Source: JANPCX01 sp046049865 (GTDB lineage Bacteria; Pseudomonadota; Gammaproteobacteria; Burkholderiales; Burkholderiaceae_C). Taken from it: DNA of 60,689 nt. The notes under the pieces are model-generated. The model searched no databases and was not told the DNA's origin. It saw only the letters and a program-made list of their open reading frames with translations. Shown one piece after another: positions 43,390 to 53,200 of this stretch. Positions within the stretch are counted from its first letter, which is position 1. Each line of letters opens with the position of its first letter. The translations under genes were made by a program, and so were the position numbers. Where the stretch lies: positions 1-60,689 of the forward strand of contig JBJOQO010000013.1 of the NCBI GenBank assembly GCA_046049865.1. The letters run 5' to 3'.

Positions 43390-45276
43390 ATGTTCACGCG
43401 TATTCCTGGACGCAAGCCGTCTGTCTCCCCGTTGCTGGGCGCTTTGTTCTGCCTGGGTGTTGCCTCTTTCACCTCGGTACAGGCACAAAACAACCTGTCG
43501 CCCGTGGTGGTCACTGCCAACCGGGTTCCCACCCGTGTCGATCAAACCCTGGCCGAGGTCACGGTGATAGACCGTGCGGCTTTGGATCGGGCAACTGGGC
43601 GCACCCTGACGGAATTGCTGGCGCAGCAACCCGGCGTGCAGATGACTTCCAATGGTGGTTTGGGCAAAGTCAGTTCTGTGTTTTTGCGCGGCACCGAGTC
43701 GCGCCACACCTTGTTGATGATTGACGGTGTGCGTTATGGCACGGCCACCGCAGGCTTCCCCTCCTGGGACAACTTGCCCTTGGACAGCATCGAGCGCATC
43801 GAGATCGTGCGCGGTCCGCTGTCCAGCCTTTATGGCAGCGATGCGGTGGGCGGTGTGGTGCAAATCTTCATGCGCAAAGGCCAAGCGGGTTTGCACCCCA
43901 CGGCCAACATCACAGCAGGCTCCAAACGTTACGGCCAAGTTGCAGGTGGTGTGCGTTTTGGCCAAGGTGACTGGGATGGCAGCGTGAACGCACAGCACAC
44001 CCGCACAGACGGCTTTTCAGCCACCAACTCGCGCGCGTCTTTTGGATTCAATCCTGATGACGATGCATTCAAACAAACGTCCGCCACGCTGCAACTGGGC
44101 TTGAAGTTGCCGGGGCAATGGCGCACCGATGTGCGAGCGGTGTACGCCGACGGTCGCAACCACTTTGACGATGGGCTGGGGGCTGACACCCAAGCACAAA
44201 TGCTAACCAGGCTGCTGTCCTGGTCGGCCACCGGGCCTGTGATGTCGAATTGGCGCAGCACCTTGCGTGTGGCGCAATCCACCGACGAGAACGACACCTT
44301 GGTCAGTGCCGGCGGGGCTTTCAATTTGGGGCCTTTTAAGACCGAGCAGCAGCAACTGGCCTGGGAAAACAGCGTCACCACCCCCGTGGGCACGGTGCTG
44401 TTCTTGGCAGAGCGCTTGGAGCAAAAGGTCAGCAAGTCAGGCGCGCCCTATCAAGTGGGCGAACGTTCGATCAACGCACTCGCAGCCGGTTTGTCCGGCA
44501 AACAAGCCGCCCACAACTGGCAGGCCAATGTGCGGCGTGATGACAACTCGCAGTTTGGCGGCGAAACCACGGGCACCGTTGGTTATGGCTATGACGTCGC
44601 GCCCGCATGGCGTGTGGCCGGTTCTTTGGGCACGAGTTTCGTGGCGCCCAGTTTTAACCAGCTTTATTTCCCCAACTTTGGCAACCCCAATTTGCAGCCT
44701 GAACGTGGCAGCAGTGGCGAGCTGAGTTTGCGCTGGGCCACGGCGGGGCAGCAGTTGCGCTTGGCTTACTTTGAAAACAAGCTGCGCGGTTTCATGGCCA
44801 GCGCTGGCACGTCCACCAACAACTCCACCACCATCAACATTCCCCGGGCTGAGATCAAAGGCTGGGCTTTGAGTCACGAGGTGCAGTGGTCAGCGGTCAC
44901 GGTGAACACGTCCTATGACTACGTTGACCCGCGCAACAAAGATGTTCGTTCCAACGGCAGCGTGGGCAGCAACTACGACAAACTCTTGCCGCGCCGGGCC
45001 AAGAACAACCTCAAGGTGGCAGCGGATTGGTCATCAGGCGCTTGGAGCGTGGGCAGCACCCTGGTTGCCAGCGACGCGCGTTTTGACAACGCCGCCAACA
45101 CCACCCGTTTGGGCGGTTTTGCCACGGTGGATCTGCGGGCTGACTGGCGCTTCGCGCCGCAGTGGTCGCTGGGCGTTCGATTGAACAACCTGGCCGACAA
45201 AACCTATGAGACCGCGCGCGGCTTCAATCAGGCTGGGCGTGAAGGTTTTGTGGTGTTGCGTTACAGCGGTGTGTAA
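43390..45276 (+). CDS. btuB: TonB-dependent vitamin B12 outer-membrane receptor BtuB
   Basis: A 628-residue outer-membrane receptor. The signal peptide ends near SVQAQ. The TonB box is SPVVVTAN, and the plug domain has TLTELLAQQPGVQM and the classical RIEIVRGPLSSLYGSDAVGGVV. The beta-barrel ends with aromatic/hydrophobic VVLRYSGV. The ATG at 43390 gives a good signal peptide; the frame extends 16 codons upstream without a ribosome site. It is the first gene under the cobalamin riboswitch and imports corrinoids into the periplasm. Confidence 0.93.
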   Translation: MFTRIPGRKPSVSPLLGALFCLGVASFTSVQAQNNLSPVVVTANRVPTRVDQTLAEVTVIDRAALDRATGRTLTELLAQQPGVQMTSNGGLGKVSSVFLRGTESRHTLLMIDGVRYGTATAGFPSWDNLPLDSIERIEIVRGPLSSLYGSDAVGGVVQIFMRKGQAGLHPTANITAGSKRYGQVAGGVRFGQGDWDGSVNAQHTRTDGFSATNSRASFGFNPDDDAFKQTSATLQLGLKLPGQWRTDVRAVYADGRNHFDDGLGADTQAQMLTRLLSWSATGPVMSNWRSTLRVAQSTDENDTLVSAGGAFNLGPFKTEQQQLAWENSVTTPVGTVLFLAERLEQKVSKSGAPYQVGERSINALAAGLSGKQAAHNWQANVRRDDNSQFGGETTGTVGYGYDVAPAWRVAGSLGTSFVAPSFNQLYFPNFGNPNLQPERGSSGELSLRWATAGQQLRLAYFENKLRGFMASAGTSTNNSTTINIPRAEIKGWALSHEVQWSAVTVNTSYDYVDPRNKDVRSNGSVGSNYDKLLPRRAKNNLKVAADWSSGAWSVGSTLVASDARFDNAANTTRLGGFATVDLRADWRFAPQWSLGVRLNNLADKTYETARGFNQAGREGFVVLRYSGV

Positions 45277-45329
45277 TGCACCGCCTGCGGTCTGAACTGC
45301 GCGCAAGAGCGATGAAAAATAGGACGGCA

Positions 45330-46214
45330 ATGAAAGTTGGGCTTCGGCTGCTGCTGTTGGCTTGTCTTTGCTCGGGCTTTGCGGCTGCGGGGCAGGGCAC
45401 GGTCTCTGTCCAGTTGCGAGACGACAGGGGCCACGAGGTGTCTTTGGCCACCGCACCCACACGCATCATCAGCCTCTTGCCCTCGTTGACCGAAAGCATC
45501 TGTGCCCTGGGGGCTTGCGCCAAGCTGGTGGGTACAGATCGTTATTCCAACGCACCCGCCTCGGTCGTCGCCTTGCCCAAACTGGGCGGGCTGGACGATG
45601 CGCAAGTCGAACGCATCGTGGCCCTCAAGCCCGATGTGGTGCTGGCCTCGCCCTCCGCCCGCGTGGTCGGCCGACTTGAATCGCTGGGATTGAAAGTGGT
45701 GGTGCTGGAGTCGCGCAGCCATGCCGATGTGAAACGCAGCTTGCAGCAATTGGCAACATTACTTGGCACGCCGCAGGCTGCGCAGCAAGTGTGGTCGCAG
45801 ATTGAACGCGACGTCAAAGAAGCCCAGGCCAAGGTGCCTGCTGCGCTTCGCGGCCAGCGGGTTTACTTTGAAGTGGCAGCCACGCCCTATGCGGCGGGGG
45901 AGTCGTCCTTCATCGGTGAAACCTTGACCTTGCTGGGCATGCGCAATGCCGTGCCTGTGGAACTCGGCCCCTTTCCCAAACTCAACCCCGAATTCGTGGT
46001 GCGCGTGCAGCCCGACGTCATCATGGCTGCTAGCCGCAGCATGGCAGAGATGCCGCGCCGCCCCGGCTGGGGCAGCTTGCGTGCCTTGCAGCAGCAGCGC
46101 AGTTGCGGTTTTGACACCGAACGTTATGAGGTATTGGTTCGGCCCGGCCCGCGTTTGGGTGAAGCGGCAGCGGTATTGGCCCAATGTTTGTTGTCACTGG
46201 AGCCTCGGCTTTGA
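45330..46214 (+). CDS. btuF: Periplasmic cobalamin-binding protein BtuF
   Basis: A 294-residue periplasmic receptor of the helical-backbone type. The signal peptide (LRLLLLACLCSGFAAAG) is followed by TRIISLLPSLTESICALG, VGTDRYSNAP, KPDVVLAS and the C-terminal RPGWGSLRALQQ. The ATG at 45330 has AGGA five bases upstream, whereas 45276 and 45312 are in-frame alternatives. It hands B12 to BtuC. Its end overlaps the btuC reading frame. Confidence 0.88.
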   Translation: MKVGLRLLLLACLCSGFAAAGQGTVSVQLRDDRGHEVSLATAPTRIISLLPSLTESICALGACAKLVGTDRYSNAPASVVALPKLGGLDDAQVERIVALKPDVVLASPSARVVGRLESLGLKVVVLESRSHADVKRSLQQLATLLGTPQAAQQVWSQIERDVKEAQAKVPAALRGQRVYFEVAATPYAAGESSFIGETLTLLGMRNAVPVELGPFPKLNPEFVVRVQPDVIMAASRSMAEMPRRPGWGSLRALQQQRSCGFDTERYEVLVRPGPRLGEAAAVLAQCLLSLEPRL

Positions 46215-47257
46215 ACACTCAGGGTGCCAGCGGCTCATCCGTGTTTGATCACGATGCGCAGCGCCGTCAGCGTTTGGCCTGGGGCTTGTTGCTGGTCACC
46301 GTGCTGTTGCTGGGTGCGGGCATGTTGGCTGGCAGCGAGGGCTGGTCCTGGTCAATTTTGAACAGCCCGGAGGCGGGCATCATCTTGGGGGACATCCGTG
46401 CGCCGCGTACCGTGGGTGCTTGGTGTGTGGGTGCCCTGTTGGGCTTGGGCGGTGCGGTGGCGCAGGGCCTGTTTCGCAACCCCTTGGCCGATCCGTTTTT
46501 GCTCGGCTCGGCGGCGGGCGCTTCAACCGCCGTGGTGTTGGTGTTGGCCGCCAGCAGCCTCGTGGGCCAGGGCCTGAGTTTGGCCACCGCTGACAGCCTG
46601 TCGCGTTTTGGCTTGGCCGCCGCCGCCTTCGTCGGCGCGCTGGGCGGCGTCAGCCTCACCTTGCTGTTGGCGCGTGGTGCGCAGCACACCGTGCGTTTGT
46701 TATTGGCTGGTGTGGTGGTGGGCGTGGTACTTGGCGCGGCAAGCGACTTACTCACCACCGTTGCACCGGAGGCCTTGCGCGGCAAACAGGTGTTCATGCT
46801 CGGCACCACAGGTTTTCTGGGATGGTCCAGTGTGGTGTTGTTGCTGCCAGGTTTGTTGTTGGCTGTGCCCCTGGCCTACAGCCTGTCGCGGGTCATGGAT
46901 GCATTGACCCTGGGAGAAGAAACCGCCCGCAGCTTGGGCCTGCCCTTGAACCGAATTCGTTTGGTCCTGGTAATGGTGCTGGCCCTAGCCACAGGTTTGG
47001 CGGTGTCGCAAGCGGGACTCGTGGCCTTTGTAGGGCTGGTGGCGCCGCACCTGGTACGCCGTTTCGCCCCGGCTGCTCAGGGCTACACCTTGCTCGCCAG
47101 CAGCGCCATGGGGGGTGCCTTGTTGCTGGCTGCCGATGTGCTGGCGCGGGTGGTGATTGCACCGCAGGAATTGCCGGTGGGTGTGCTCACCGCTTTGCTG
47201 GGCGGCAGTTATTTGTTGGTGCTGCTGCACCGTCGCGTGGTTCGGAGCGCGGTTTGA
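46184..47257 (+). CDS. btuC: Vitamin B12 ABC transporter permease BtuC
   Basis: A 357-residue FecCD-family permease with about ten membrane helices. It contains the typical LGDIRAPRTVGAWCVGALLGLGGAVAQGLF-type region near 60-95, the GVVVGVVLGAASDLL stretch, the coupling segment LGEETARSLGLPLNR and LVAFVGLVAPHLVRR. The ATG at 46184 overlaps btuF by 31 bases. A TTG at 46211, overlapping the btuF stop as TTGA with GGAG before it, is an equally likely start. It forms the transport channel with BtuD. Confidence 0.92.
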   Translation: MFVVTGASALNTQGASGSSVFDHDAQRRQRLAWGLLLVTVLLLGAGMLAGSEGWSWSILNSPEAGIILGDIRAPRTVGAWCVGALLGLGGAVAQGLFRNPLADPFLLGSAAGASTAVVLVLAASSLVGQGLSLATADSLSRFGLAAAAFVGALGGVSLTLLLARGAQHTVRLLLAGVVVGVVLGAASDLLTTVAPEALRGKQVFMLGTTGFLGWSSVVLLLPGLLLAVPLAYSLSRVMDALTLGEETARSLGLPLNRIRLVLVMVLALATGLAVSQAGLVAFVGLVAPHLVRRFAPAAQGYTLLASSAMGGALLLAADVLARVVIAPQELPVGVLTALLGGSYLLVLLHRRVVRSAV

Positions 47258-47282
47258 TGCGCGCTTTGATGAGGAGCATGCG

Positions 47283-48062
47283 GTGAATTCAATTTCTCCA
47301 CTGCAAGCACAACAACTTCGGGTGGTGTTGGGTGGCGCGACCGTGCTGAACGAAGTCTCCTTGAACCTGTTGCCCGGTTGGACCGCCATCGTAGGGCCCA
47401 ATGGCGCGGGCAAGTCCACCTTGCTGCATGCGTTGGCGGGCTTGTTGCCCCTGGCCTCGGGACAGGTGCTGCTGGCTGGAAAACCACTCAAGGCTTGGTC
47501 CACCGGTGAACGCGCGTTGCAGTTGGCGTGGATGTCACAGCACAACGCTGCCGCCGGCGACAGCAGCAGCGAGTTGACGGTGCGTGAGGTGGTGCACCTG
47601 GGGCGCCTGCCGCATTTGGGTTTGTTTGCCGGCCCAACGCCGTATGACGAAGCCGTGGTCGATGAGTGCATGCACCTCACGGAGTGCACCGCTTGGCAAC
47701 ATCGGCGTTTGCACGAACTCTCAGGCGGAGAACGCCAGCGCGCCTTGTTGGCCCGCGCCTTGGCGGTGCAGGCCCCTGTGCTGCTGCTGGACGAGCCCAC
47801 CACCCACCTCGATCCGCCGCATCAAATGGCGCTGGTGAAGCTGCTGCAAGGTTTGGGCCGCACCCACACGGTGGTCAGCGTGCTGCATGACGTGTCCTTG
47901 GCCTTACAGGCCGACCAGGTGGTCGTGATGAAATCAGGGCAGATTCATGGGCAAGGTCGCAGCAGCGATCTCTCGCTTCATCAAAGCTTGGCAGAGGTGT
48001 TCGACAACGCCCTGCGCATCGAACAAGTCTCTGGCCGGTATTTGGCCGTGCCGCATTTTTGA
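47283..48062 (+). CDS. btuD: Vitamin B12 ABC transporter ATP-binding protein BtuD
   Basis: A 259-residue ABC ATPase. Walker A is GPNGAGKST (38-46), the signature is LSGGERQRALLARAL, Walker B is LLLDEPTTHLD, and the switch histidine is in VLHDVSLAL. The GTG at 47283 has GAGGAG six bases upstream; the frame is open earlier but overlaps btuC. It powers B12 uptake through BtuC, 25 bases after the btuC stop. Confidence 0.92.
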   Translation: MNSISPLQAQQLRVVLGGATVLNEVSLNLLPGWTAIVGPNGAGKSTLLHALAGLLPLASGQVLLAGKPLKAWSTGERALQLAWMSQHNAAAGDSSSELTVREVVHLGRLPHLGLFAGPTPYDEAVVDECMHLTECTAWQHRRLHELSGGERQRALLARALAVQAPVLLLDEPTTHLDPPHQMALVKLLQGLGRTHTVVSVLHDVSLALQADQVVVMKSGQIHGQGRSSDLSLHQSLAEVFDNALRIEQVSGRYLAVPHF

Positions 48063-48096
48063 TGCCACGCACCGTGCCATTGAAACCAACTTCCCC

Positions 48097-49590
48097 ATGA
48101 CCGCCCGCGCCATCATGGTGCTGGGCACCACCAGCCACGCGGGCAAAAGCTGGCTCACCACCGCGCTGTGCCGCTGGTATGCGCGGCAAGGTTTGAAGGT
48201 GGCTCCTTTCAAAGCGCAAAACATGAGCAACAACGCCCGTGTGGTGGCCGGTCTGGATGGCGGCTGGGGCGAGATCGGCAGCGCCCAGTACTTCCAGGCC
48301 CTGGCTGCCCGCGCACGGCCTGAAGTGCGCATGAACCCCGTGCTGCTCAAACCCGAGAACGACACAGGCAGTCAAGTGGTCGTGCTGGGCGAAGTGCGCC
48401 GCGACCTGGCCGCTGTGCCCTGGCGTGAACGCAGCGAACAGCTCTGGCCCTATGCCAAGCAAGCGCTTCATGAATTGATGCAAGAGAACGACCTGGTGCT
48501 GATTGAAGGCGCAGGCTCACCCGCCGAAATCAACCTGCATGCCTGCGACTACGTGAACATGCGCACCGCGCTGGCCGCACAAGCCGCGTGTTTGTTGGTC
48601 ACCGACATTGACCGGGGCGGCGCATTCGCCCACCTCTTCGGCACCCACCAGTTGTTGCCCAAAAAAGAAGCCGCACTGATACGTGGCTTCGTGCTCAACC
48701 GTTTTCGCGGTGACGCCCGTTTGCTCGCCCCCGGCCCTGAGCAGTTGCGCCAACTCACGGGCGTGCCCACGGTGGCGGTGCTGCCGATGTGGCGCGAGCA
48801 TGGCCTGCCGGAAGAGGACGGGGTGATGGATGAACGCCCCTCCAGTCAGCGGCAAGCTGGTGTATTGACCATCGCTGTCATTGCTGCGCCGCGCATCAGC
48901 AACCTTGACGAATTCCAAACCCTGCGCCACCTGCCCGGTGTACGCTTGTGCTGGGCGCGCGAGCCGCGCGATCTGCAAGAGGCAGATTGGGTCATCCTGC
49001 CTGGCTCCAAACACACCAGCAGCGATTTGGCCTGGTTGCGTTCACAGCAGCTTGATGGCGCCATCCAGCAGCACGCCGCCAACGGTGGTGCGGTGCTGGG
49101 CATCTGTGGCGGTCTGCAAATGTTGGGCGAGTCCATGCACGACCCATTCGGCGTGGATGGCTCGGCCACGGGCCTGGGTCTTTTGCCCTTGCGCACCACC
49201 TTTGCCGTGGACAAACGCGTGTGCCCCACCAGATCCGCTTTCACAACCCTGCAAGCCCCTTGGGGTCAACTTTCAGGTGTGGATTTTGAAGGTTACGAAA
49301 TTCGCCAGGGCCTGACTGAATGGGTGGGCGGCACTGACAGCTCGGCTATTGCGCTGCGTAACGCCGACGGACAAACAATAGGCTGGCAGCGCGGCTCGGT
49401 GTTGGGTGTGTACGCCCACGGACTATTTGAAACCGGTCCGGTATTGAAATCGCTCTTTGGAGTCTCGGTGCCCACCTTGGATGCAGTCTTCGATGGCCTG
49501 GCCGATTTTGTTGACCAACACTTTGATCCCGGTGTTCTACAAAGCCTGCTGCTTCCTGCGAACCACCCACCCATGTCATTGATCCCATGA
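48097..49590 (+). CDS. cobQ: Adenosylcobyric acid synthase (glutamine-hydrolysing)
   Basis: A 497-residue CobQ/CbiP enzyme that amidates four carboxyls of adenosylcobyrinate a,c-diamide using glutamine. The N-terminal ATP-using domain has LGTTSHAGKSWL, KAQNMSNNA and LIEGAGSPAEINL. The glutaminase domain has nucleophile C337 in GICGGLQMLG and H441 in GVYAHGLFE. The ATG at 48097 lies 34 bases after btuD. Among de novo or late cobalamin genes it is the only intact one here. Its stop overlaps the ATG of a short frame that looks like the start of cobT. Confidence 0.93.
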   Translation: MTARAIMVLGTTSHAGKSWLTTALCRWYARQGLKVAPFKAQNMSNNARVVAGLDGGWGEIGSAQYFQALAARARPEVRMNPVLLKPENDTGSQVVVLGEVRRDLAAVPWRERSEQLWPYAKQALHELMQENDLVLIEGAGSPAEINLHACDYVNMRTALAAQAACLLVTDIDRGGAFAHLFGTHQLLPKKEAALIRGFVLNRFRGDARLLAPGPEQLRQLTGVPTVAVLPMWREHGLPEEDGVMDERPSSQRQAGVLTIAVIAAPRISNLDEFQTLRHLPGVRLCWAREPRDLQEADWVILPGSKHTSSDLAWLRSQQLDGAIQQHAANGGAVLGICGGLQMLGESMHDPFGVDGSATGLGLLPLRTTFAVDKRVCPTRSAFTTLQAPWGQLSGVDFEGYEIRQGLTEWVGGTDSSAIALRNADGQTIGWQRGSVLGVYAHGLFETGPVLKSLFGVSVPTLDAVFDGLADFVDQHFDPGVLQSLLLPANHPPMSLIP

Positions 49591-49655
49591 CCTTCACGCC
49601 TCCTCCCATCGCCGACATTCACGCCGCCGAACTGGCCGCGCAAACGTTGGATTAA
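49587..49655 (+). pseudogene. Probable 5' fragment of cobT
   Basis: A frame of 22 codons overlaps the cobQ stop as ATGA, as expected for the next gene of a cobalamin operon. It reads MTFTPPPIADIHAAELAAQ and then ends after three more residues. The residues resemble the beginning of CobT (nicotinate-nucleotide-dimethylbenzimidazole phosphoribosyltransferase) of Burkholderiales, whose full length is about 340. The sequence to the right is unrelated and lower in GC. I infer truncation by insertion or deletion near 49650. Confidence 0.45.
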
Positions 49656-50161
49656 TGTGTGTCTGGTTGACTTTCTTTTTTTGCCCTCTGTTGTCGCATG
49701 TGAAAGTTCTCGCGCCAAATGACTGCGAGCAAGCAGATCGTTACAGCTACAGCTCCGATGAGCGAGAGTCTGGCGTGATCAGAGTTCACGTGACCTTGAA
49801 GAAAGTACACAAAACGTGTGAGAGATGACAGAAGCACAATGAATGCAAGCTGCAGGTTTACAGCCAACAGGAACGAGATGTCCAACAGTACGAGCCGAAG
49901 AGTTAGCCAGGTGCAGAGGCAGCTGACGACTGAAGCTCCCAAAAATAGCCAAGGACTAGATGCCACGTCCCCCAGCCGAGCGCAGCCCCAACCTCCGCGC
50001 GCGAGAGCGTAGGACAGACAGTCGATTGGTGCGCCCACTGCCATTTCCCTCGGGATCGCGATGAGTAAAAAGAAAATGGTGATGCTTGACGCCAGCCATA
50101 TGAAAAAAATGAATGGAATTGCGGTTTTTTGAAGCTGTTGAACTTGGTCTCTACTTCGCAT
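49652..50161 (-). CDS. Hypothetical membrane protein
   Basis: A 169-residue protein with four hydrophobic segments (about 14-36, 66-88, 91-114 and 131-149) and a charged tail. I do not recognise a family. Its base composition is lower in GC than the neighbours, and its stop codon falls exactly at the cobT-like fragment junction, which suggests that it came in with the DNA that cut the cobalamin operon. No ribosome site is evident before the ATG at 50161. It may be an orphan gene or a chance open frame in transferred DNA. Confidence 0.45.
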   Translation of the reverse strand: MRSRDQVQQLQKTAIPFIFFIWLASSITIFFLLIAIPREMAVGAPIDCLSYALARGGWGCARLGDVASSPWLFLGASVVSCLCTWLTLRLVLLDISFLLAVNLQLAFIVLLSSLTRFVYFLQGHVNSDHARLSLIGAVAVTICLLAVIWRENFHMRQQRAKKESQPDTH

Positions 50162-50286
50162 TTGGCAAGGGAAGGAGTGAATGGGGTTTTCTTGGCGATT
50201 TTGGGTTCATTGCATTGTGCGTCGACCCGAGGTCGCAATCAGGTACCAACTCTGCGCTGATCACACGAAAGCTGAGGTGCGGCTTT

Positions 50287-53200
50287 TCACCCCCCCAACG
50301 GCTTCAACAACTCCGCCAAATCCCCTTCCGTGAACAGCGGCTGCTTGCGGGCAGCCGCGTCGCGGTACATGCTGTCGGCCAGGGCGGCTTTGCGTTTTTG
50401 CAGGGCCAGCATGCGTTCTTCGATGGTGCCTTGGGCGACGAGTTTGTAGACGAAGACGTGTTCGGTTTGGCCTATGCGGTGGGCGCGGTCGGTGGCTTGG
50501 TTTTCGACGGCGGGGTTCCACCAGGGGTCGTAGTGGATCACGGTGTCGGCTTGGGTGAGGTTCAGGCCCACACCACCGGCCTTCAAACTGATGAGGAAAA
50601 GTGGCACTTCGCCGGAGGTGAACTTGGCAATCAGTTGGTCACGCTTTTGTGATTGCCCGGTGAGTTTGACCCAGGTGATGCCTTCTTTGCGCAGCGCTTC
50701 TTCGATCAACTCCAGCATGGAGGTGAACTGGGAGAACAGCAGCACGCGGCGGCCTTGGGAGATCAGCTCGGGCAGCAGCTCCATGAGTTGCTCCAGCTTG
50801 GCCGATTGTTTGATTTTTTTCGCAGCGGCCAGCGGCACTAAACGAGGGTCGCAGCACACCTGGCGCAGCTTGAGCAGGGCGTCGAGGATCTGAATTTGCG
50901 ATTTGGCCAAGCCTTTGCTGCTGAGCGCTTCGCGCACGGATTTTTCGGTGGTGAGGCGTATCGTCTCGTAGAGGTTGGCTTGTTTGTCGCCGAGTTCCAC
51001 GGTGGAGATGATCTCCTGCTTCTCGGGCAAATCAGTGGCCACTTCGCCCTTGGTTCGGCGCAGCATGAAGGGGGTGACGCGCCGGCGCAGTTGTTGCAGC
51101 CGTTCACTGTCGCCGTATTTTTCGATGGGTGTGCGAAAGAGTTGCTTAAAGCGAGTTTGGCTGCTGAGAAAACCAGGCATCAGAAAGTGGAACAGGCTCC
51201 ACAGCTCGCTCAGGTGGTTTTCAATCGGCGTGCCCGAGAGGCACAGCCGGTGTCGGGTGTTGAGTTCGCTTGCCACTTGCGACGCTTGGGTGGCAGCGTT
51301 TTTGATGTTCTGTGCTTCGTCAAGCACCACCGCGTGCCAAGGCTGGGCCAGCCAGCGTTCGCGGTCGCGTTGCAGCAGCGAGTAGGGCGCAATCACCACA
51401 TCGTGTGTGGCCATGTCGGTGGCGGCCTCATGGCGGTCTTTGCCATGCAGCACCAGGGTGCGAAGCTCGGGAGTGAAGCGGGCTGCTTCGCGTTGCCAGT
51501 TGCTGATGACGCTGACGGGTGCCACGATGAGGGCAGGGCGGTCGAGCCGTCCGGCGTTTTTTTCAATCAACAAATGGGCCAGGGTTTGCAAGGTTTTCCC
51601 CAGGCCCATGTCGTCGGCCAAGATGCCCGCCAGGCCGTGGGTGCGCAAAAACTGCAACCACTGCAAGCCGTGTTGTTGATAAGGCCGCAGTTCGGCTTGC
51701 AGGCCGGCGGGCAAGGTCACCTCGGGCAAGGCGCTGTGACCGCCGAGTTGGCTCACCATCTCGCGCAAGCTGCTGGCGCCTTGCCATGTCACGCCTTCAC
51801 CTAAGGCGGCGCCCATGCGCAGTGCTTCTAAGCGCGACAGGCGCAGCGTATCCGCGCTCAGATCGCGTGCCGAGCGTTCACCCACCAAATCGAGCAGGGC
51901 TTGCAGCCAGGGCCGCAGCGGCGCGGTCGGCAAACGCAGGTAGGTGCCGTCTGCTTGCGCAAGGTAAACCCATTCGGGCAGCTCAAAGCCATCGGCTTGG
52001 GCTGCGCCATCAGACAGCCCGAGCTGCTGGATGAGGGTAGGCAGCAAGGGCAAGATGTTGTGACGTTGGCCGTTCAGCTCGAAGCCCAGGGACAGGTCGA
52101 ACCAAGGCGATTGGCTGTCGTCGCTGCCCGCGAGGTCTTCGTTGGTGTCGCCTGGGGCCAGTGCCACGTCGAAGTTGTCGGCGCGGGTGATCCATTGGTC
52201 CAGTGCGGGGTCGAGGTGCAGCACGGCACCGGTTTCGGCGAGCGGGGCGAAGTCGGCGTCGGCCCAAACGAGCCAACGTTGCTGGCCGTGGCCGGTGTGC
52301 AGCAAGTGGAAGTGCCCTTGGTAGTTGCCAGTCAAGCCCAAGTCGGCCAGGGCTTGTTGGACTTGATGTTCGGCGTCGAGGTCACGGTGCACGAGCACGC
52401 GCCGCGAGGCCGGGCTGGGATCTTGCTGCGTGGCATCGTCCAACAGCACCGGGGTGCGGACATGGTTTTCTGGCAAGGTGTGGCCTGCATAGTTGAAACG
52501 CAGTTCAGCACGCAGTAGCCCGAGGACGGGGACGTCATGCGCCGCCACCGGAGCAATGTGCAGATGGGCCACGGGTTTGACGCCCTGCACCACCATGGGG
52601 GCCTTCAGCACCGGCGGCAAGGGCAAGCCAGCTAACTGTCGCAACAAGGTGGTCTCGTGGCGCGAAAAGTCAGACTGCGGAATCGGGGGCGCTTTGAGCA
52701 GCAGGCCCAGGTGTTCAGCCGAAATGCCCGGCACTTCAATCGGGCCGCAGCTGCCGTTTTCGTGGTCCAAATACAGGGGCGGTGAGTTGGCGAACCACTG
52801 TCCGTTGTCTCCTGCACCTGCACCCACATCAGCCAACTGCGAGCGAAGCGACCACAGGGGTTCTGGCGAATGCGTGGTGGTGACTTCATTCCAGCGCCAG
52901 GCCACGGTGCGCGGTGGCCCCCATGTCAAGGGTTGACCCAACACCTTGGGTTCTGTGATGGTGAACAGGCGACCGGTGGCGGCGGCCAGTTGCAAGGCCA
53001 AAGCACCGCTGGCGCCGGACACGATGGCACCATGGTTGTTGTAGCTGGCGTAGTAGGTTGCACCCTGCGCCATGCTTTGAATCAACCGCACGACGTCCAG
53101 GTCTGCTGTGGGCACACCGTGCGGGTCGAAGTAGCTGGCTTGTTTGACCTTGGCCCAGCGTCCGTTTTGCAGCAAACGCGAACGACCAAACTCCAATTGC

